Assembly: GCA_002426495.1 (NCBI GenBank)
Contig: DIQC01000040.1
Span: forward strand, 1-12,547
Length of the DNA stretch: 12,547 nt
DNA from: Thermacetogenium sp. UBA5472
GTDB taxonomy: Bacteria; Bacillota; DSM-12270; Thermacetogeniales; Thermacetogeniaceae
Direction: 5' to 3'
Both the position numbers and the translations under genes were made by a program. Below are positions 1 through 8,068 of this stretch, one piece after another. Position 1 is the stretch's first letter. Each line of letters starts with the position of its first letter. The notes under the pieces are model-generated. The model saw only the letters and a program-made list of their open reading frames with translations. It searched no databases and was not told the DNA's origin.

Positions 1-395
1 ATATTAATCGATCCTATATTTTTAGGTTGACCTAAACAGGCATCTACAGCGATAATAAGTGGATAAGGGAAACGCTCCTTGATCATCTGTATCTTCTCCT
101 GAAGGTTGACTGCGTGTACAGGTTGATCAAGTGTGCCGTAAACAGGGAGCAATCCCGGGGCCAGTTCATTGATACGGGTACCTACAAGAGGGCCCAGACT
201 GTCCCCTGTGGAGCGGTCTGTGCCTATAGCAAGGATCACCGGTTGACGGCATCCCTGTGGGTTCAATTCCCCCAGTAGTGCCGCCAACAGCTCGGCAAGG
301 CTTTGTACGGCATGTTTGTCAGCGGTGAAAACACGCCGTTCCTGCCTCAATGTGGGCATAACTGGTAATTTGCTATGGTTTGGGTTTAAAAACAT
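1..395 (-). CDS. yyaC: YyaC-family sporulation protein (partial, N-terminal part)
   Basis: The gene runs off the left edge; 131 codons are visible from an ATG whose complement is at 393-395. A strong SD (GGAGGAGA in gene orientation, 401-408 on the plus strand) precedes it. The translation contains the conserved blocks IGTDRSTGDSLGPLVG (about residues 57-72), VYGTLDQPVHAVNL (85-98) and VDACLGQPKNIGSIN (117-131). I recognise these as the YyaC/DUF1256 family, related in fold to the spore germination protease Gpr. Family members are about 200 residues, so roughly a third is missing. Bacillus YyaC is made during sporulation and its biochemical role is not firmly established. Its presence supports an endospore-forming host. 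It is divergently oriented to selA, and a possible forespore-type promoter lies at 438-465. The family call rests on remembered motifs, not a search. Confidence 0.85.
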   Translation of the reverse strand, partial: MFLNPNHSKLPVMPTLRQERRVFTADKHAVQSLAELLAALLGELNPQGCRQPVILAIGTDRSTGDSLGPLVGTRINELAPGLLPVYGTLDQPVHAVNLQEKIQMIKERFPYPLIIAVDACLGQPKNIGSIN

Positions 396-418
396 GCTTT
401 TCTCCTCCCATAGTTGCT

Positions 419-456
419 TGTTCATTCTTCATTTAAGTAATATTGCAGAATGAACA
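419..456. repeat. 10-bp perfect inverted repeat in yyaC-selA intergenic region
   Basis: The left arm TGTTCATTCT (419-428) and right arm AGAATGAACA (447-456) are perfect complements separated by 18 bp. Allowing one G-U pair, the stem extends outward to 416-459 (13 pairs). There is no T tract on either side, so it is not an intrinsic terminator. It lies 24 bp upstream of the yyaC start and could be an operator in the divergent promoter region or a leader hairpin of yyaC. The 184-bp spacer holds no gene. Confidence 0.6.
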
Positions 457-465
457 GGCTTATGC
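438..465 (-). promoter_or_regulatory. Candidate forespore sigma (F/G-like) promoter for yyaC
   Basis: On the minus strand, GCATA (461-465) is followed after 16 bp by AATATTA (438-444). These resemble the -35 (G-Y-A-T-A) and -10 (C-A-T-n-n-T-A) elements used by forespore sigma factors, with one mismatch in the -10. The placement upstream of a sporulation gene is sensible, and the -10 falls in the spacer of the inverted repeat at 419-456. Such short AT-rich motifs arise often by chance, so this is tentative. Confidence 0.3.
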
Positions 466-579
466 TATCCGGGTAGTAAAAATGGGTAAACTGACTCTAA
501 ATATATATGTCCCATTGAAAGGGTTTTTAAACTGTCTTTAGCGAATGAATAGATTGATGACTGATGTGGAGGTTGTTTC

Positions 580-1959
580 ATGAAAAAAGAAGAACTGTTG
601 CGGCAGCTGCCTGCCGTCCATGAGTTGGTGAGCTCCTGTCAGCTGACAGACTGCCCTCCACAGCTGCTGACTGCAGCTGCACGGGATGTTTTGTCCTATT
701 GGCGAACAGGTATTCTGGAAGAGGGGCAGGTGCCTCCGAATTTTGCAACACTGGCTGCTCAAGTGGATACTGTGGCCAGAGAGATGGTCAGGCCAAATTT
801 GCGCCCGGTGATCAATGCTACCGGTGTGGTGCTGCATACTAATATGGGAAGGGCCCCTTTGAGTGAAGCTGCCTGTCAAGCTGTGCTTGATGTGGCCAGG
901 GGTTACTCCAATTTAGAGATGGATCTGGAAAGTGGCGAGCGGGGTGAGCGCTATAGCCATGTGGAAAAGCTTCTCTGCAGGCTGACCGGAGCCGAGGCTG
1001 CCCTTGTTGTCAACAATAATGCAGGGGCTGTTCTCCTTGCTCTGCACGCCCTGGCCCAAGGGAAAGAGGTTGTTGTGGCCAGGGGAGAGTTGGTGGAGAT
1101 CGGCGGTTCTTTTCGCATCCCTGAGATTATGGCACAGAGTGGTGCGCTTCTGCGGGAGGTAGGGACCACCAACAGAACCCACCCTCGGGACTATGAGCAG
1201 GCTGTCAGTCCGGATACAGCCCTCATTCTCAAGGTACACCCCAGCAACTTTCGCGTGATGGGTTTCACCAGAGAGGTCAAGCGGCAAGAACTGGCAGCAA
1301 TTGGCCTCAAGCATCAGATCCCTGTCATGGAGGATCTGGGCAGTGGTGTACTGGTCGACCTGCAGGAGTACGGTATCGATCCTGAACCTACAGTTCAGGA
1401 AACACTGGCTGCCGGAGTTGATCTGGTTACGATCAGTGGGGATAAACTGCTGGGAGGGCCCCAGTCCGGAATTATTCTTGGCCGGGAAGATTTAGTAAAG
1501 CAGCTCAAAACTGATCAATTGCTGCGGGCATTGAGGGTAGACAAGATGACCTTAGCTGCCCTGGAAGCCACATTAAGAGCCTATCTGCAAGAGGATGCAC
1601 ATGAAAAGATTCCTGTTTTGCGTATGCTTACCCAAACTGAAGCCGAGTTGGAGAAAAGGGCGGTTGCCTTAAAAGATCTGTTGGCAGAGGCATTAGAGGA
1701 TAAATGTGTTGTGATTGTTAAATCAGGGGTTTCCCGTGCGGGTGGTGGCTCACTTCCCCTGACAGATCTCAGTACAACACTTGTCGTCTTGTATCCTCAG
1801 CAGATCAGTCCCGCAGAACTGGCAGAGAGGCTGCGGCTGGATGAAACCCCGGTGGTGGTGCGCCTGCAGGATGATGGAGTGCTGATCGACCCCCGCACAT
1901 TGCTGCCAGGGGATGAGGAAATTTTAAGCAAGGCCTTGCAGAAGGCTATGTATTATTAA
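580..1959 (+). CDS. selA: L-seryl-tRNA(Sec) selenium transferase SelA
   Basis: Cytoplasmic PLP enzyme that converts Ser-tRNA-Sec into Sec-tRNA-Sec using selenophosphate. The 459-residue product has the family's usual length and blocks: an N-terminal tRNA-binding helical part (about 1-75), then the VINATGVVLHTNMGRAPLS motif (77-95), ERGERYSHVE (120-129), the ALVVNNNAGAVLLAL stretch (141-155), RGELVEIGGSFRIPEIM (168-184) and EVGTTNRTH (193-201). The internal aldimine lysine is Lys289 in the SGDKLLGGPQSG motif. ATG 580 is preceded by GGAGG at 568-572, a good 7-nt spacing. selB follows within 13 bp, so the two are surely co-transcribed. I see no convincing sigma-A promoter in the divergent spacer to yyaC. 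No sign of damage. Confidence 0.97.
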   Translation: MKKEELLRQLPAVHELVSSCQLTDCPPQLLTAAARDVLSYWRTGILEEGQVPPNFATLAAQVDTVAREMVRPNLRPVINATGVVLHTNMGRAPLSEAACQAVLDVARGYSNLEMDLESGERGERYSHVEKLLCRLTGAEAALVVNNNAGAVLLALHALAQGKEVVVARGELVEIGGSFRIPEIMAQSGALLREVGTTNRTHPRDYEQAVSPDTALILKVHPSNFRVMGFTREVKRQELAAIGLKHQIPVMEDLGSGVLVDLQEYGIDPEPTVQETLAAGVDLVTISGDKLLGGPQSGIILGREDLVKQLKTDQLLRALRVDKMTLAALEATLRAYLQEDAHEKIPVLRMLTQTEAELEKRAVALKDLLAEALEDKCVVIVKSGVSRAGGGSLPLTDLSTTLVVLYPQQISPAELAERLRLDETPVVVRLQDDGVLIDPRTLLPGDEEILSKALQKAMYY

Positions 1960-1972
1960 GAGGGTGAATCTA

Positions 1973-3898
1973 GTGGGTTTATTTATCATTATTGGAACTG
2001 CCGGGCATGTGGATCACGGAAAAACAGAGCTTGTTAAGGCCTTGACCGGTACTAATACTGATCGCTTAAAGGAAGAGCAGGAGCGAGGAATCTCTATTGA
2101 ATTGGGATTTGCAACCCTGCGCATAAATGAAGATATTACAGCGGGGATTGTGGATATGCCAGGTCATGAGCGATTTGTTAAAAACATGCTGGCCGGAGCG
2201 GGAGGCATTGATCTGGTCATGTTTGTAGTGGCTGCAGATGAAGGGGTGATGCCTCAGACCAGGGAGCACCTGGATATTATTGAACTGCTGCATATTCAGA
2301 GGGCGGTTGTGGCTCTGACCAAGGCCGATCTGGTTGATGAGGAATGGCTGATGATGATAGAGGAGGATGTTCAGGAACTGCTAGCTCCCACCAGATTCTC
2401 TGAAGCACCCATTGTTTCCACATCTGTAGTCACAGGTCAGGGCATTGATGAACTCAGGGGGATCCTGGAAAAGATGGCACTGGAGATTGAGCCCAAGCCC
2501 CGGGCAGGGGATGCGCGCTTGCCTGTAGACAGGGTTTTTACCATCACCGGATTTGGAACAGTGGCCACAGGGACACTGTTCAGCGGAAAGACGCATGTGG
2601 GAGACACATTGGAGATACAGCCCTCAGGCCTGACCGGCAGAGTGCGCTCGCTCCAGGTACACAATAATAAAGTGGAAGAAGCATTTGCCGGACAAAGGGT
2701 AGCGGTTAATTTGACAGGGATCGAGCTGGATCAGCTGACAAGAGGGGATGTGTTGGTCACCCCGGATTCTTTTCCTGTGGTACGGCGGGTTACAGCCTCT
2801 CTGCATCTCTTGGAGAAGGCGCCCCAACCTTTAAGAAACTGGCAGCGGGTTCGCTTTCATTTGGGCACAAAAGAGGCTTTTGGCAGGGTGCGCCTGCTGG
2901 ACAGAGATGAGCTGAATCAGGGGGACACTGCCCTTGTACAGCTAGATCTGGAAGAACCCATCGTTGCGGCGGTACATGACCGCTTTGTCATCAGACGCTA
3001 TTCGCCGATCGCAACCATTGGCGGAGGGGAGATCATTGAGGTTGGCGGGAGGCGTCACAGGCGCATGCGTCAGGAAGTGATCGAAGGCTTGGAGCGCAAA
3101 CTGACAGGCACCCCCAGCACCAGGGTTGCGGAAGAGCTTAGATCTGCCAAAAAGCCTGTTGCCCTCAGCGAACTGGTAGGGAGGACTGGTTTCAGTGAGG
3201 AAGAGATGGGCCAGATCCTCAATGAATTAGAAGAAGCCGGAGAGATCGAGGTGGTCCTTTCCACTGGCAAAGATCTATTTGTTGTTCCCTCCTCATTACA
3301 GGAGGAGTGGACAGAGGAGTTACATGAAACCTTAGAAAAATATCAGCAGCGATATCCTCTGCGCAGTGGCTATTCCAAAGAAGAATTGCGCACTCGTTTG
3401 TGGAAACATCTTACTCCACGCCTATTTCAGGCGCTCTTGGATAGATGGGTGGAGCAGGGTGAAATCATTGTGGATGGTCAAAATGTAGCTCTTTACGGAC
3501 ATAGGATCAGGCTTACAGAGGAGCAGCAGAGGCAAGTTCAGGAAATGATGTGCATAATGGAAGAAAAGCCTTTTTCTCCTCCGGGTATAGAGGATATACA
3601 GGATGCACTGGGAAATGACCTGGACCTGCTGCAGTACTGCATTCAACAGGGGCTGCTGGTCAAGGTGGGGGAGGAATTTTACTTTTCACAGGATGCGGTA
3701 AACCAGGCCTGGAATCTCTTAGAAAATTACCTGAAGGATCATGGTCAGGTGACAATAGGTCAGGCTCGTGATATCCTGAATACGTCCAGGCGCTTCTGTC
3801 TGCCTTTACTGGAATACTTTGATCGCATGAGAAAAACTCGTAGGGTTGGAGATAAAAGAGTACTATTATCAGGTTTGGGAAAAAACATCTCAACATAA
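1973..3898 (+). CDS. selB: Selenocysteine-specific translation elongation factor SelB
   Basis: GTPase that carries Sec-tRNA-Sec to the ribosome at UGA codons marked by a SECIS hairpin. From the preferred start it is 641 residues, typical of the family. G-protein motifs are GTAGHVDHGKT (8-18), RGISIELGFA (38-47), DMPGHE (61-66) and TKAD (116-119), followed by EF-Tu-like beta-barrel domains to about residue 340. A long C-terminal part then matches the winged-helix region that binds the SECIS RNA. Start choice: GTG 1973 gives MGLFIIIGTAGHVDHGKT and has AGGGTGA (1961-1967) at 5-nt spacing. The longer in-frame GTG at 1964 lies inside that SD and has none of its own. It follows selA by 13 bp. No clear terminator follows; the AAAAAGGGTTTTT at 3897-3909 is too weak to call. 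Confidence 0.96.
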   Translation: MGLFIIIGTAGHVDHGKTELVKALTGTNTDRLKEEQERGISIELGFATLRINEDITAGIVDMPGHERFVKNMLAGAGGIDLVMFVVAADEGVMPQTREHLDIIELLHIQRAVVALTKADLVDEEWLMMIEEDVQELLAPTRFSEAPIVSTSVVTGQGIDELRGILEKMALEIEPKPRAGDARLPVDRVFTITGFGTVATGTLFSGKTHVGDTLEIQPSGLTGRVRSLQVHNNKVEEAFAGQRVAVNLTGIELDQLTRGDVLVTPDSFPVVRRVTASLHLLEKAPQPLRNWQRVRFHLGTKEAFGRVRLLDRDELNQGDTALVQLDLEEPIVAAVHDRFVIRRYSPIATIGGGEIIEVGGRRHRRMRQEVIEGLERKLTGTPSTRVAEELRSAKKPVALSELVGRTGFSEEEMGQILNELEEAGEIEVVLSTGKDLFVVPSSLQEEWTEELHETLEKYQQRYPLRSGYSKEELRTRLWKHLTPRLFQALLDRWVEQGEIIVDGQNVALYGHRIRLTEEQQRQVQEMMCIMEEKPFSPPGIEDIQDALGNDLDLLQYCIQQGLLVKVGEEFYFSQDAVNQAWNLLENYLKDHGQVTIGQARDILNTSRRFCLPLLEYFDRMRKTRRVGDKRVLLSGLGKNIST

Positions 3899-4021
3899 AA
3901 AGGGTTTTTGGGAGTATCTGACGAATAGAACTTGAATAAATTTTAGCTTGTACGGCACTTTACGACGCTTCCTAGAAGCCAGGATGTGGTTCATAGGAGG
4001 GGGTGTGGAAAGGGGGCTCGG

Positions 4022-4069
4022 TTGTTCAATCTGAACAATAATGAATGTCCTGGTCAGGATCAGATTGAA
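4022..4069. repeat. Two overlapping inverted repeats in the livK leader
   Basis: A short palindrome, TTGTTCA-atc-TGAACAA, occupies 4022-4038. Its centre also forms the left arm of a longer-range repeat: TTCAATCTGA (4025-4034) is a perfect complement of TCAGATTGAA (4060-4069). Just inside the right arm lies a small hairpin TCCTGGTCAGGA (4048-4059). The two large pairings share bases, so as RNA they would be mutually exclusive. No T tract follows. The right arm contains the candidate -35 box of livK (4065-4070), which favours a DNA operator. The rest of the 272-bp selB-livK spacer holds only a minor GCTTC-cta-GAAGC hairpin at 3967-3979 and no gene. Confidence 0.6.
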
Positions 4070-4092
4070 AAAGAGATAAAGAAGTATATTTT
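4065..4092 (+). promoter_or_regulatory. Candidate sigma-A promoter for the liv operon
   Basis: TTGAAA (4065-4070, five of six consensus bases) is followed after 16 bp by TATTTT (4087-4092, four of six). This would start transcription about 70 bp before livK. The -35 lies inside the right arm of the inverted repeat at 4025-4069, so a protein bound there would compete with RNA polymerase. The -10 is mediocre and the call is from consensus matching only. Confidence 0.4.
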
Positions 4093-4170
4093 ATTTTGTC
4101 TAAGGTTGCCAATAAAGGTATGTCTTGCATTTAAGAGCTTGTATTAAGAGAGTGAGGAAACTGAAGGGGG

Positions 4171-5376
4171 ATGTTTAGCTTGAATTTTAGGGGTAAAAAA
4201 GGCAAGCCTGTTGCCCTGCTGACCGTTTTAGTCTTTGTGTTAGGGATTTTTGCGGCAGGCTGCGGTGGAGGAACTGAGGAATCATCTGCTGATGGCGATA
4301 CGATAAAGGTAGGTGTCAACCTTGAGCTATCAGGTGAGGTAGCTACCTATGGTACAGGCATCAAGAACGGTGCTGAGCTTGCTTTTGAGGAGATCAACGC
4401 AGATGGCGGTGTTTTGGGTAAAGAGATAGAAGTACTGGTACAGGATAACAAATCACAAAACAGAGAAGCACGAAATATTGCCGAAAAGTTGATTGGCGAA
4501 GGTGTTGTGGCAGTGATCGGACCAGCTACCTCCGGAAATGTCCAGGCAGAGGTACCGGTGCTCACCGATGCTAAGATCCCGGTCATAGCACCGGCGGCTA
4601 CTGCTCCTGAGGTTACATATGATGAGAAGACAGATACTGTAAAAGAATATGTTTTTCGCGTCTGCTTCATCGATCCTGACCAGTCTCAGGTTATGGCTCA
4701 GTATATCCTTGATGAGCTGGGGCTGAAAAAAGGCGCCATGATGGTGAATAAAGAGGATGAGTACAGTATAGGTTTGGGTAATGCGTTTAAAGAGTTCTTT
4801 ACAACCAATGGCGGCGAGATAGTTGCTGAAGAAGGCTTTATTACCAGTGATACTGCCTTCAAGTCACAATTGACTAGCATATCTTCTAAAAATCCTGAAT
4901 TTATTTATGTTCCTACTTACTACAAACAGGTGGGATTGATCATCAAACAGGCAAGAGAATTGGGTATTGAGCTGCCGATGATGGGCGCCGATGGTTGGGA
5001 TTCACCGAAATTGGTGAGTATTGCCGGTGCAGAAAGCTTACAAGATTGCTACTTCACCAACCATTATTCAATAGAGGACCCTGCGGAGCACATTCAGAGC
5101 TTTGTCAAAGCCTATGATGAAAAGTATGGCGCCACACCAGATTCCTTTGCCGCCCTGGGTTATGATGCCGGTTATTTGCTTGCCGAGGCTATCGAGCAGG
5201 CCGGAAGTGCTGATCCGGAAAAGATCCAGGAAGCCCTGGCAAATATCAAAGACTTTGAAGGAATTTCAGGTGAAATGGCCATCGATGAAAAACACTTTAC
5301 TGTGAAAGATCTCTCGATCATCAAGCTGGTGGATGGCCAACAGACACTGATCAATAAACTGAAACCAGAGCGTTAA
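4171..5376 (+). CDS. livK: Amino acid ABC transporter substrate-binding lipoprotein (LivK type)
   Basis: Extracellular lipoprotein that captures the substrate and hands it to LivHM. The 401-residue product begins with a basic stretch (RGKKGK), a hydrophobic segment (about 13-29) and the lipobox AAGC, giving Cys31 as lipidation site and an S/G/E-rich linker. The mature part has the type I periplasmic-binding fold: IKVGVNLELSGEVATYG, then GAELAFEEINADGGVLG, VVAVIGPATSGNVQA and VIAPAAT, which hold the Ser/Thr residues that usually bind the ligand's amino-acid moiety. The substrate cannot be read from this: a branched-chain or other hydrophobic amino acid is the default. Start uncertain: ATG 4171 abuts GGGGG (4166-4170) with no spacing, while in-frame TTG 4180 would put that SD at 9 nt and still keep the signal peptide. 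It is first gene of the operon livKHMGF. Confidence 0.93.
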   Translation: MFSLNFRGKKGKPVALLTVLVFVLGIFAAGCGGGTEESSADGDTIKVGVNLELSGEVATYGTGIKNGAELAFEEINADGGVLGKEIEVLVQDNKSQNREARNIAEKLIGEGVVAVIGPATSGNVQAEVPVLTDAKIPVIAPAATAPEVTYDEKTDTVKEYVFRVCFIDPDQSQVMAQYILDELGLKKGAMMVNKEDEYSIGLGNAFKEFFTTNGGEIVAEEGFITSDTAFKSQLTSISSKNPEFIYVPTYYKQVGLIIKQARELGIELPMMGADGWDSPKLVSIAGAESLQDCYFTNHYSIEDPAEHIQSFVKAYDEKYGATPDSFAALGYDAGYLLAEAIEQAGSADPEKIQEALANIKDFEGISGEMAIDEKHFTVKDLSIIKLVDGQQTLINKLKPER

Positions 5377-5397
5377 ATTTCTTATAGTTTTGGTGGT

Positions 5398-5430
5398 AAA
5401 AATGGGGGGGCGGTGAGCCCTTCCATTTTT
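5398..5430 (+). terminator. Intercistronic hairpin with T tract between livK and livH
   Basis: AAAAAT plus seven G and C (5398-5411) pairs with GCCCTTCC plus ATTTTT (5417-5430) around the loop GGTGA. This makes 14 continuous pairs including two G-U. The T run is only five long and is followed by CC, so it should act as a leaky terminator or as a 3' stabiliser of livK mRNA. Either gives the usual excess of binding protein over membrane components (inference from other ABC operons). Confidence 0.75.
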
Positions 5431-5462
5431 CCTGCTGAAATAACAGATTTGGAGGTGAGCAG

Positions 5463-6341
5463 ATGGAGGAGCTGCTGCAGCAATTATTCAACGGATTATC
5501 TCTGGGAAGCATCTATGCCTTGATCGCTGTGGGGTATACCATGATTTACGGTATTGTTAAATTGATCAACTTTGCCCATGGTGATGTGATGATGGTAGGG
5601 GCTTATGTTGCACTCGCTGGCACTATCATGGGCCTTGGATTTATACCCAGTTTAGTGATCGCCATGATCGCCTGTGCCTTCCTGGGTGTGCTCATCGAGC
5701 TGGTTGCTTATCGCAGAGTGCGTCCTGTCAGCAGATTGGCCGCTCTGACCAGCGCCATAGGTATGTCACTTTTTCTAGAATACACTATGATGTACTTTGT
5801 AGGAGCAGAAATCCGCACATTTCCTCCCGGAGTTCTCACAGAGCGTACCTATAATTGGGCCGGAATTATCATCACCAATAAGGATCTGCTGGTCTTGGGG
5901 ACCACAGTGGTCCTAGTTGTATTTTTACAATTCATTATTTATAGGACACGTACTGGAAAAGCGATGCGTGCAGTATCCTATGACGGGCAAGCGGCGCAAT
6001 TGATGGGTATTAATGTGAATAATACTATTTCCATTACCTTTTTTATCGGTTCGGCCTTAGCCGCTGCCGCAGGGATGCTGATCGGCATGTATTATAACTC
6101 TATAAATCCTTTGATGGGGATGATGCCTGGACTAAAGGCATTTATCGCCGCTGTTCTCGGTGGCATCGGCAGTGTGCCCGGGGCTATGCTTGGAGGAATT
6201 TTGCTGGGAATGACTGAATCGTTAGTCGCTGGTTTCGGAGGTTCTATGTACCGGGATGCGGTTGCTTTTATCATTCTGATACTTGTTCTATTGGTCCGGC
6301 CTACAGGACTGCTTGGCAAAGACACTCAAGAGAAAGTGTAG
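5463..6341 (+). CDS. livH: Amino acid ABC transporter permease LivH
   Basis: Integral membrane subunit, 292 residues, the usual LivH length. It opens with the family signature LLQQLFNGLSLGSIYALIAVGYTMIYGI and INFAHGDVMMVGAY (residues about 36-49). It continues with hydrophobic segments throughout (about eight by eye) and has the cytoplasmic coupling region GKAMRAVSYDGQAAQLMGINVN (about 165-186) that contacts the ATPases, as well as AVLGGIGSVPGAMLGGILLG near the C-terminus. SD GGAGGTGA at 5451-5458 precedes ATG 5463. It pairs with LivM to form the transmembrane pore. It lies downstream of the hairpin at 5398-5430 and 10 bp before livM. Confidence 0.95.
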   Translation: MEELLQQLFNGLSLGSIYALIAVGYTMIYGIVKLINFAHGDVMMVGAYVALAGTIMGLGFIPSLVIAMIACAFLGVLIELVAYRRVRPVSRLAALTSAIGMSLFLEYTMMYFVGAEIRTFPPGVLTERTYNWAGIIITNKDLLVLGTTVVLVVFLQFIIYRTRTGKAMRAVSYDGQAAQLMGINVNNTISITFFIGSALAAAAGMLIGMYYNSINPLMGMMPGLKAFIAAVLGGIGSVPGAMLGGILLGMTESLVAGFGGSMYRDAVAFIILILVLLVRPTGLLGKDTQEKV

Positions 6342-6351
6342 GTGAGGGATA

Positions 6352-7317
6352 ATGAAGAAAAATCTACCGATTGTATTTGTCTGTGTCTTATTGTTCGCCT
6401 TATTTGCTGTTGTGCAAGTAGGTCTCAGCAGTGGCTTCATATCTAGTTATTGGGAAACAAATATTTATCTGATCGGGATCAACATCATTTTGGCCGCTAG
6501 CCTAAACCTGATCAATGGTATCACAGGTGAGTTTTCACTGGGACATGCTGGTTTTATGGCTGTGGGTGCCTTTGCCGGTGGTGTTATCACACTAAATCTG
6601 GGGCTTCCCTTTCTTCTAGCAATTGTTGTGGGAATGTTGGCAGCGGCATTGGCTGGGTTACTTGTGGGGCTGCCCACTTTAAGGTTGCGAGGGGATTACT
6701 TGGCTATTGCCACTTTGGGTTTTGGCGAGATCGTGCGTGTGGTCATGATGAATATCGATTATGTGGGAGGTGCTGCTGGGCTGATGGGTATTCCGGCTGT
6801 TGTCAACTGGCCGATTATCTTTATCAGTGTGGTATTTACCATCTTACTGATCAGAAATTTTATTTGTTCTTCTCATGGAAGGTCCTGTCTGGCACTGCGG
6901 GAAAATGATACAGCTGCTCAAATGATGGGTATTAATATTACATATTACAAGGTTATGGCTTTTGTCATTGGGGCAGCCTTGGCTGGGCTTGCCGGGGTCC
7001 TCTATGCTCATTATTATACGATCATTCAGCCGAAGGAATTCAATTTCCTGCTTACCTTTGATATATTAGTGATGGTTATGGTGGGTGGCTTAGGGAGTCT
7101 GACCGGTTCTGTTGTGGGAGCAGTACTGATTACTGTAGCTTCTGCCTTTTTACAGTCGATTCCGGAACTGCGTATGGTGATTTACGCCGCACTTTTGATC
7201 GCTTCTGCTGTTTTCCGCCCCCAGGGACTGCTCGGTGCAAAGGAAGTCTCCATGAACTTACTCCGTAAGTGGGGGGGTGTATTAAATGGCTCTGATGGAA
7301 GTAAACAAGCTCAGTAA
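6352..7317 (+). CDS. livM: Amino acid ABC transporter permease LivM
   Basis: Second membrane subunit, 321 residues, mostly hydrophobic helices. Family motifs seen are IYLIGINIILAASLNLINGITGEFSLGHAGFMAVGA (about 38-73), PTLRLRGDYLAIATLGFGEI (about 108-127), the coupling region CLALRENDTAAQMMGINITYYK (about 178-199) and MVMVGGLGSLTGSVVGA (about 240-256). SD AGGTGAGGG sits just upstream of ATG 6352. Its last 32 bp overlap livG in another frame, so the hydrophilic C-terminal tail (about residues 300-321) is shaped by the livG start region. The overlap implies translational coupling. Confidence 0.95.
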   Translation: MKKNLPIVFVCVLLFALFAVVQVGLSSGFISSYWETNIYLIGINIILAASLNLINGITGEFSLGHAGFMAVGAFAGGVITLNLGLPFLLAIVVGMLAAALAGLLVGLPTLRLRGDYLAIATLGFGEIVRVVMMNIDYVGGAAGLMGIPAVVNWPIIFISVVFTILLIRNFICSSHGRSCLALRENDTAAQMMGINITYYKVMAFVIGAALAGLAGVLYAHYYTIIQPKEFNFLLTFDILVMVMVGGLGSLTGSVVGAVLITVASAFLQSIPELRMVIYAALLIASAVFRPQGLLGAKEVSMNLLRKWGGVLNGSDGSKQAQ

Positions 7318-8068
7318 GGCCTTTGGCGGGCTCGTCGCTCTCAACAACTTCAACCTACAGGTAGAAGCAGCAGAGCTTGTGGGTCTGATTGGGCCTAATG
7401 GGGCAGGAAAAACAACGGTTTTTAATATATTAACAGGCCTCTATAGGCCTACCAGTGGTTCTTTGGTATTTGATGGCCACGATCTCTACGGTAAGCATCC
7501 CCATCAGATCACTAAAATGGGTATGGCCCGTACATTTCAAAACATCCGTCTTTTTGACAATCTGTCTGTTTTAGATAATATCAAAATCGCCTACCAGGCT
7601 GTCATCAACTATGGATTGCTCCCTGTTTTTTTTCGGGTGCCGCCCTTTTATCGCGTGGAGGAGCAGATCGAAGAGAAGTCTCTGAAACTCTTAGAGATCT
7701 TTGATCTGAAGAAACTTGCCCAGGAGAAAGCGAAAAATCTGCCATATGGGGAACAGCGTCGTCTGGAGATCACCAGAGCCCTGGCTACCAATCCAAAGCT
7801 GCTGCTTCTCGATGAACCTGCGGCAGGTATGAACCCTAACGAAACAAGTGATCTTCTTGATCTGATCAAATGGATCAAAGACAAGTTCAACCTGTCGATA
7901 ATTTTGATCGAGCATGACATGTCTCTGGTGATGCGGCTCTGTGAGCGGGTGATTGTCTTGGATTACGGCTCTATTATCGCTGAAGGACCGCCTTCGGAAA
8001 TTCAGCAGAACCCCAAGGTTATTGAGGCCTATTTGGGAGACGAGGAGGTGGCGTCATGGGAGAAGTAG
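7286..8068 (+). CDS. livG: Amino acid ABC transporter ATP-binding protein LivG
   Basis: One of the two cytoplasmic ATPases that drive LivHM. 260 residues. Walker A GPNGAGKT (36-43), Q-loop Gln85 in ARTFQNIRLF, ABC signature LPYGEQ (152-157, the LivG-typical variant of LSGGQ), Walker B LLLLDEP (172-178), and switch His210 in LIEHDM. The insert between Q-loop and signature (about 105-135) is normal for LivG. The start ATG 7286 has GGGGGGGTG (7271-7279) at suitable spacing. A second ATG at 7295 would remove three residues. It overlaps livM by 32 bp and livF by 13 bp. Confidence 0.95.
   Translation: MALMEVNKLSKAFGGLVALNNFNLQVEAAELVGLIGPNGAGKTTVFNILTGLYRPTSGSLVFDGHDLYGKHPHQITKMGMARTFQNIRLFDNLSVLDNIKIAYQAVINYGLLPVFFRVPPFYRVEEQIEEKSLKLLEIFDLKKLAQEKAKNLPYGEQRRLEITRALATNPKLLLLDEPAAGMNPNETSDLLDLIKWIKDKFNLSIILIEHDMSLVMRLCERVIVLDYGSIIAEGPPSEIQQNPKVIEAYLGDEEVASWEK

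Noticed and set aside
1964..1972. Upstream GTG start for selB
   Set aside because: The codon overlaps the AGGGTGA Shine-Dalgarno that serves GTG 1973, has no SD of its own, and would add three residues not expected for SelB.
3897..3909. AAAAAGGGTTTTT as selB terminator
   Set aside because: The stem has only five A-T pairs and would not be stable enough to call a terminator.
4022..4069. SECIS-like or terminator hairpin in the selB-livK spacer
   Set aside because: No in-frame UGA reading frame leads into it and no T tract follows, so neither role is supported.
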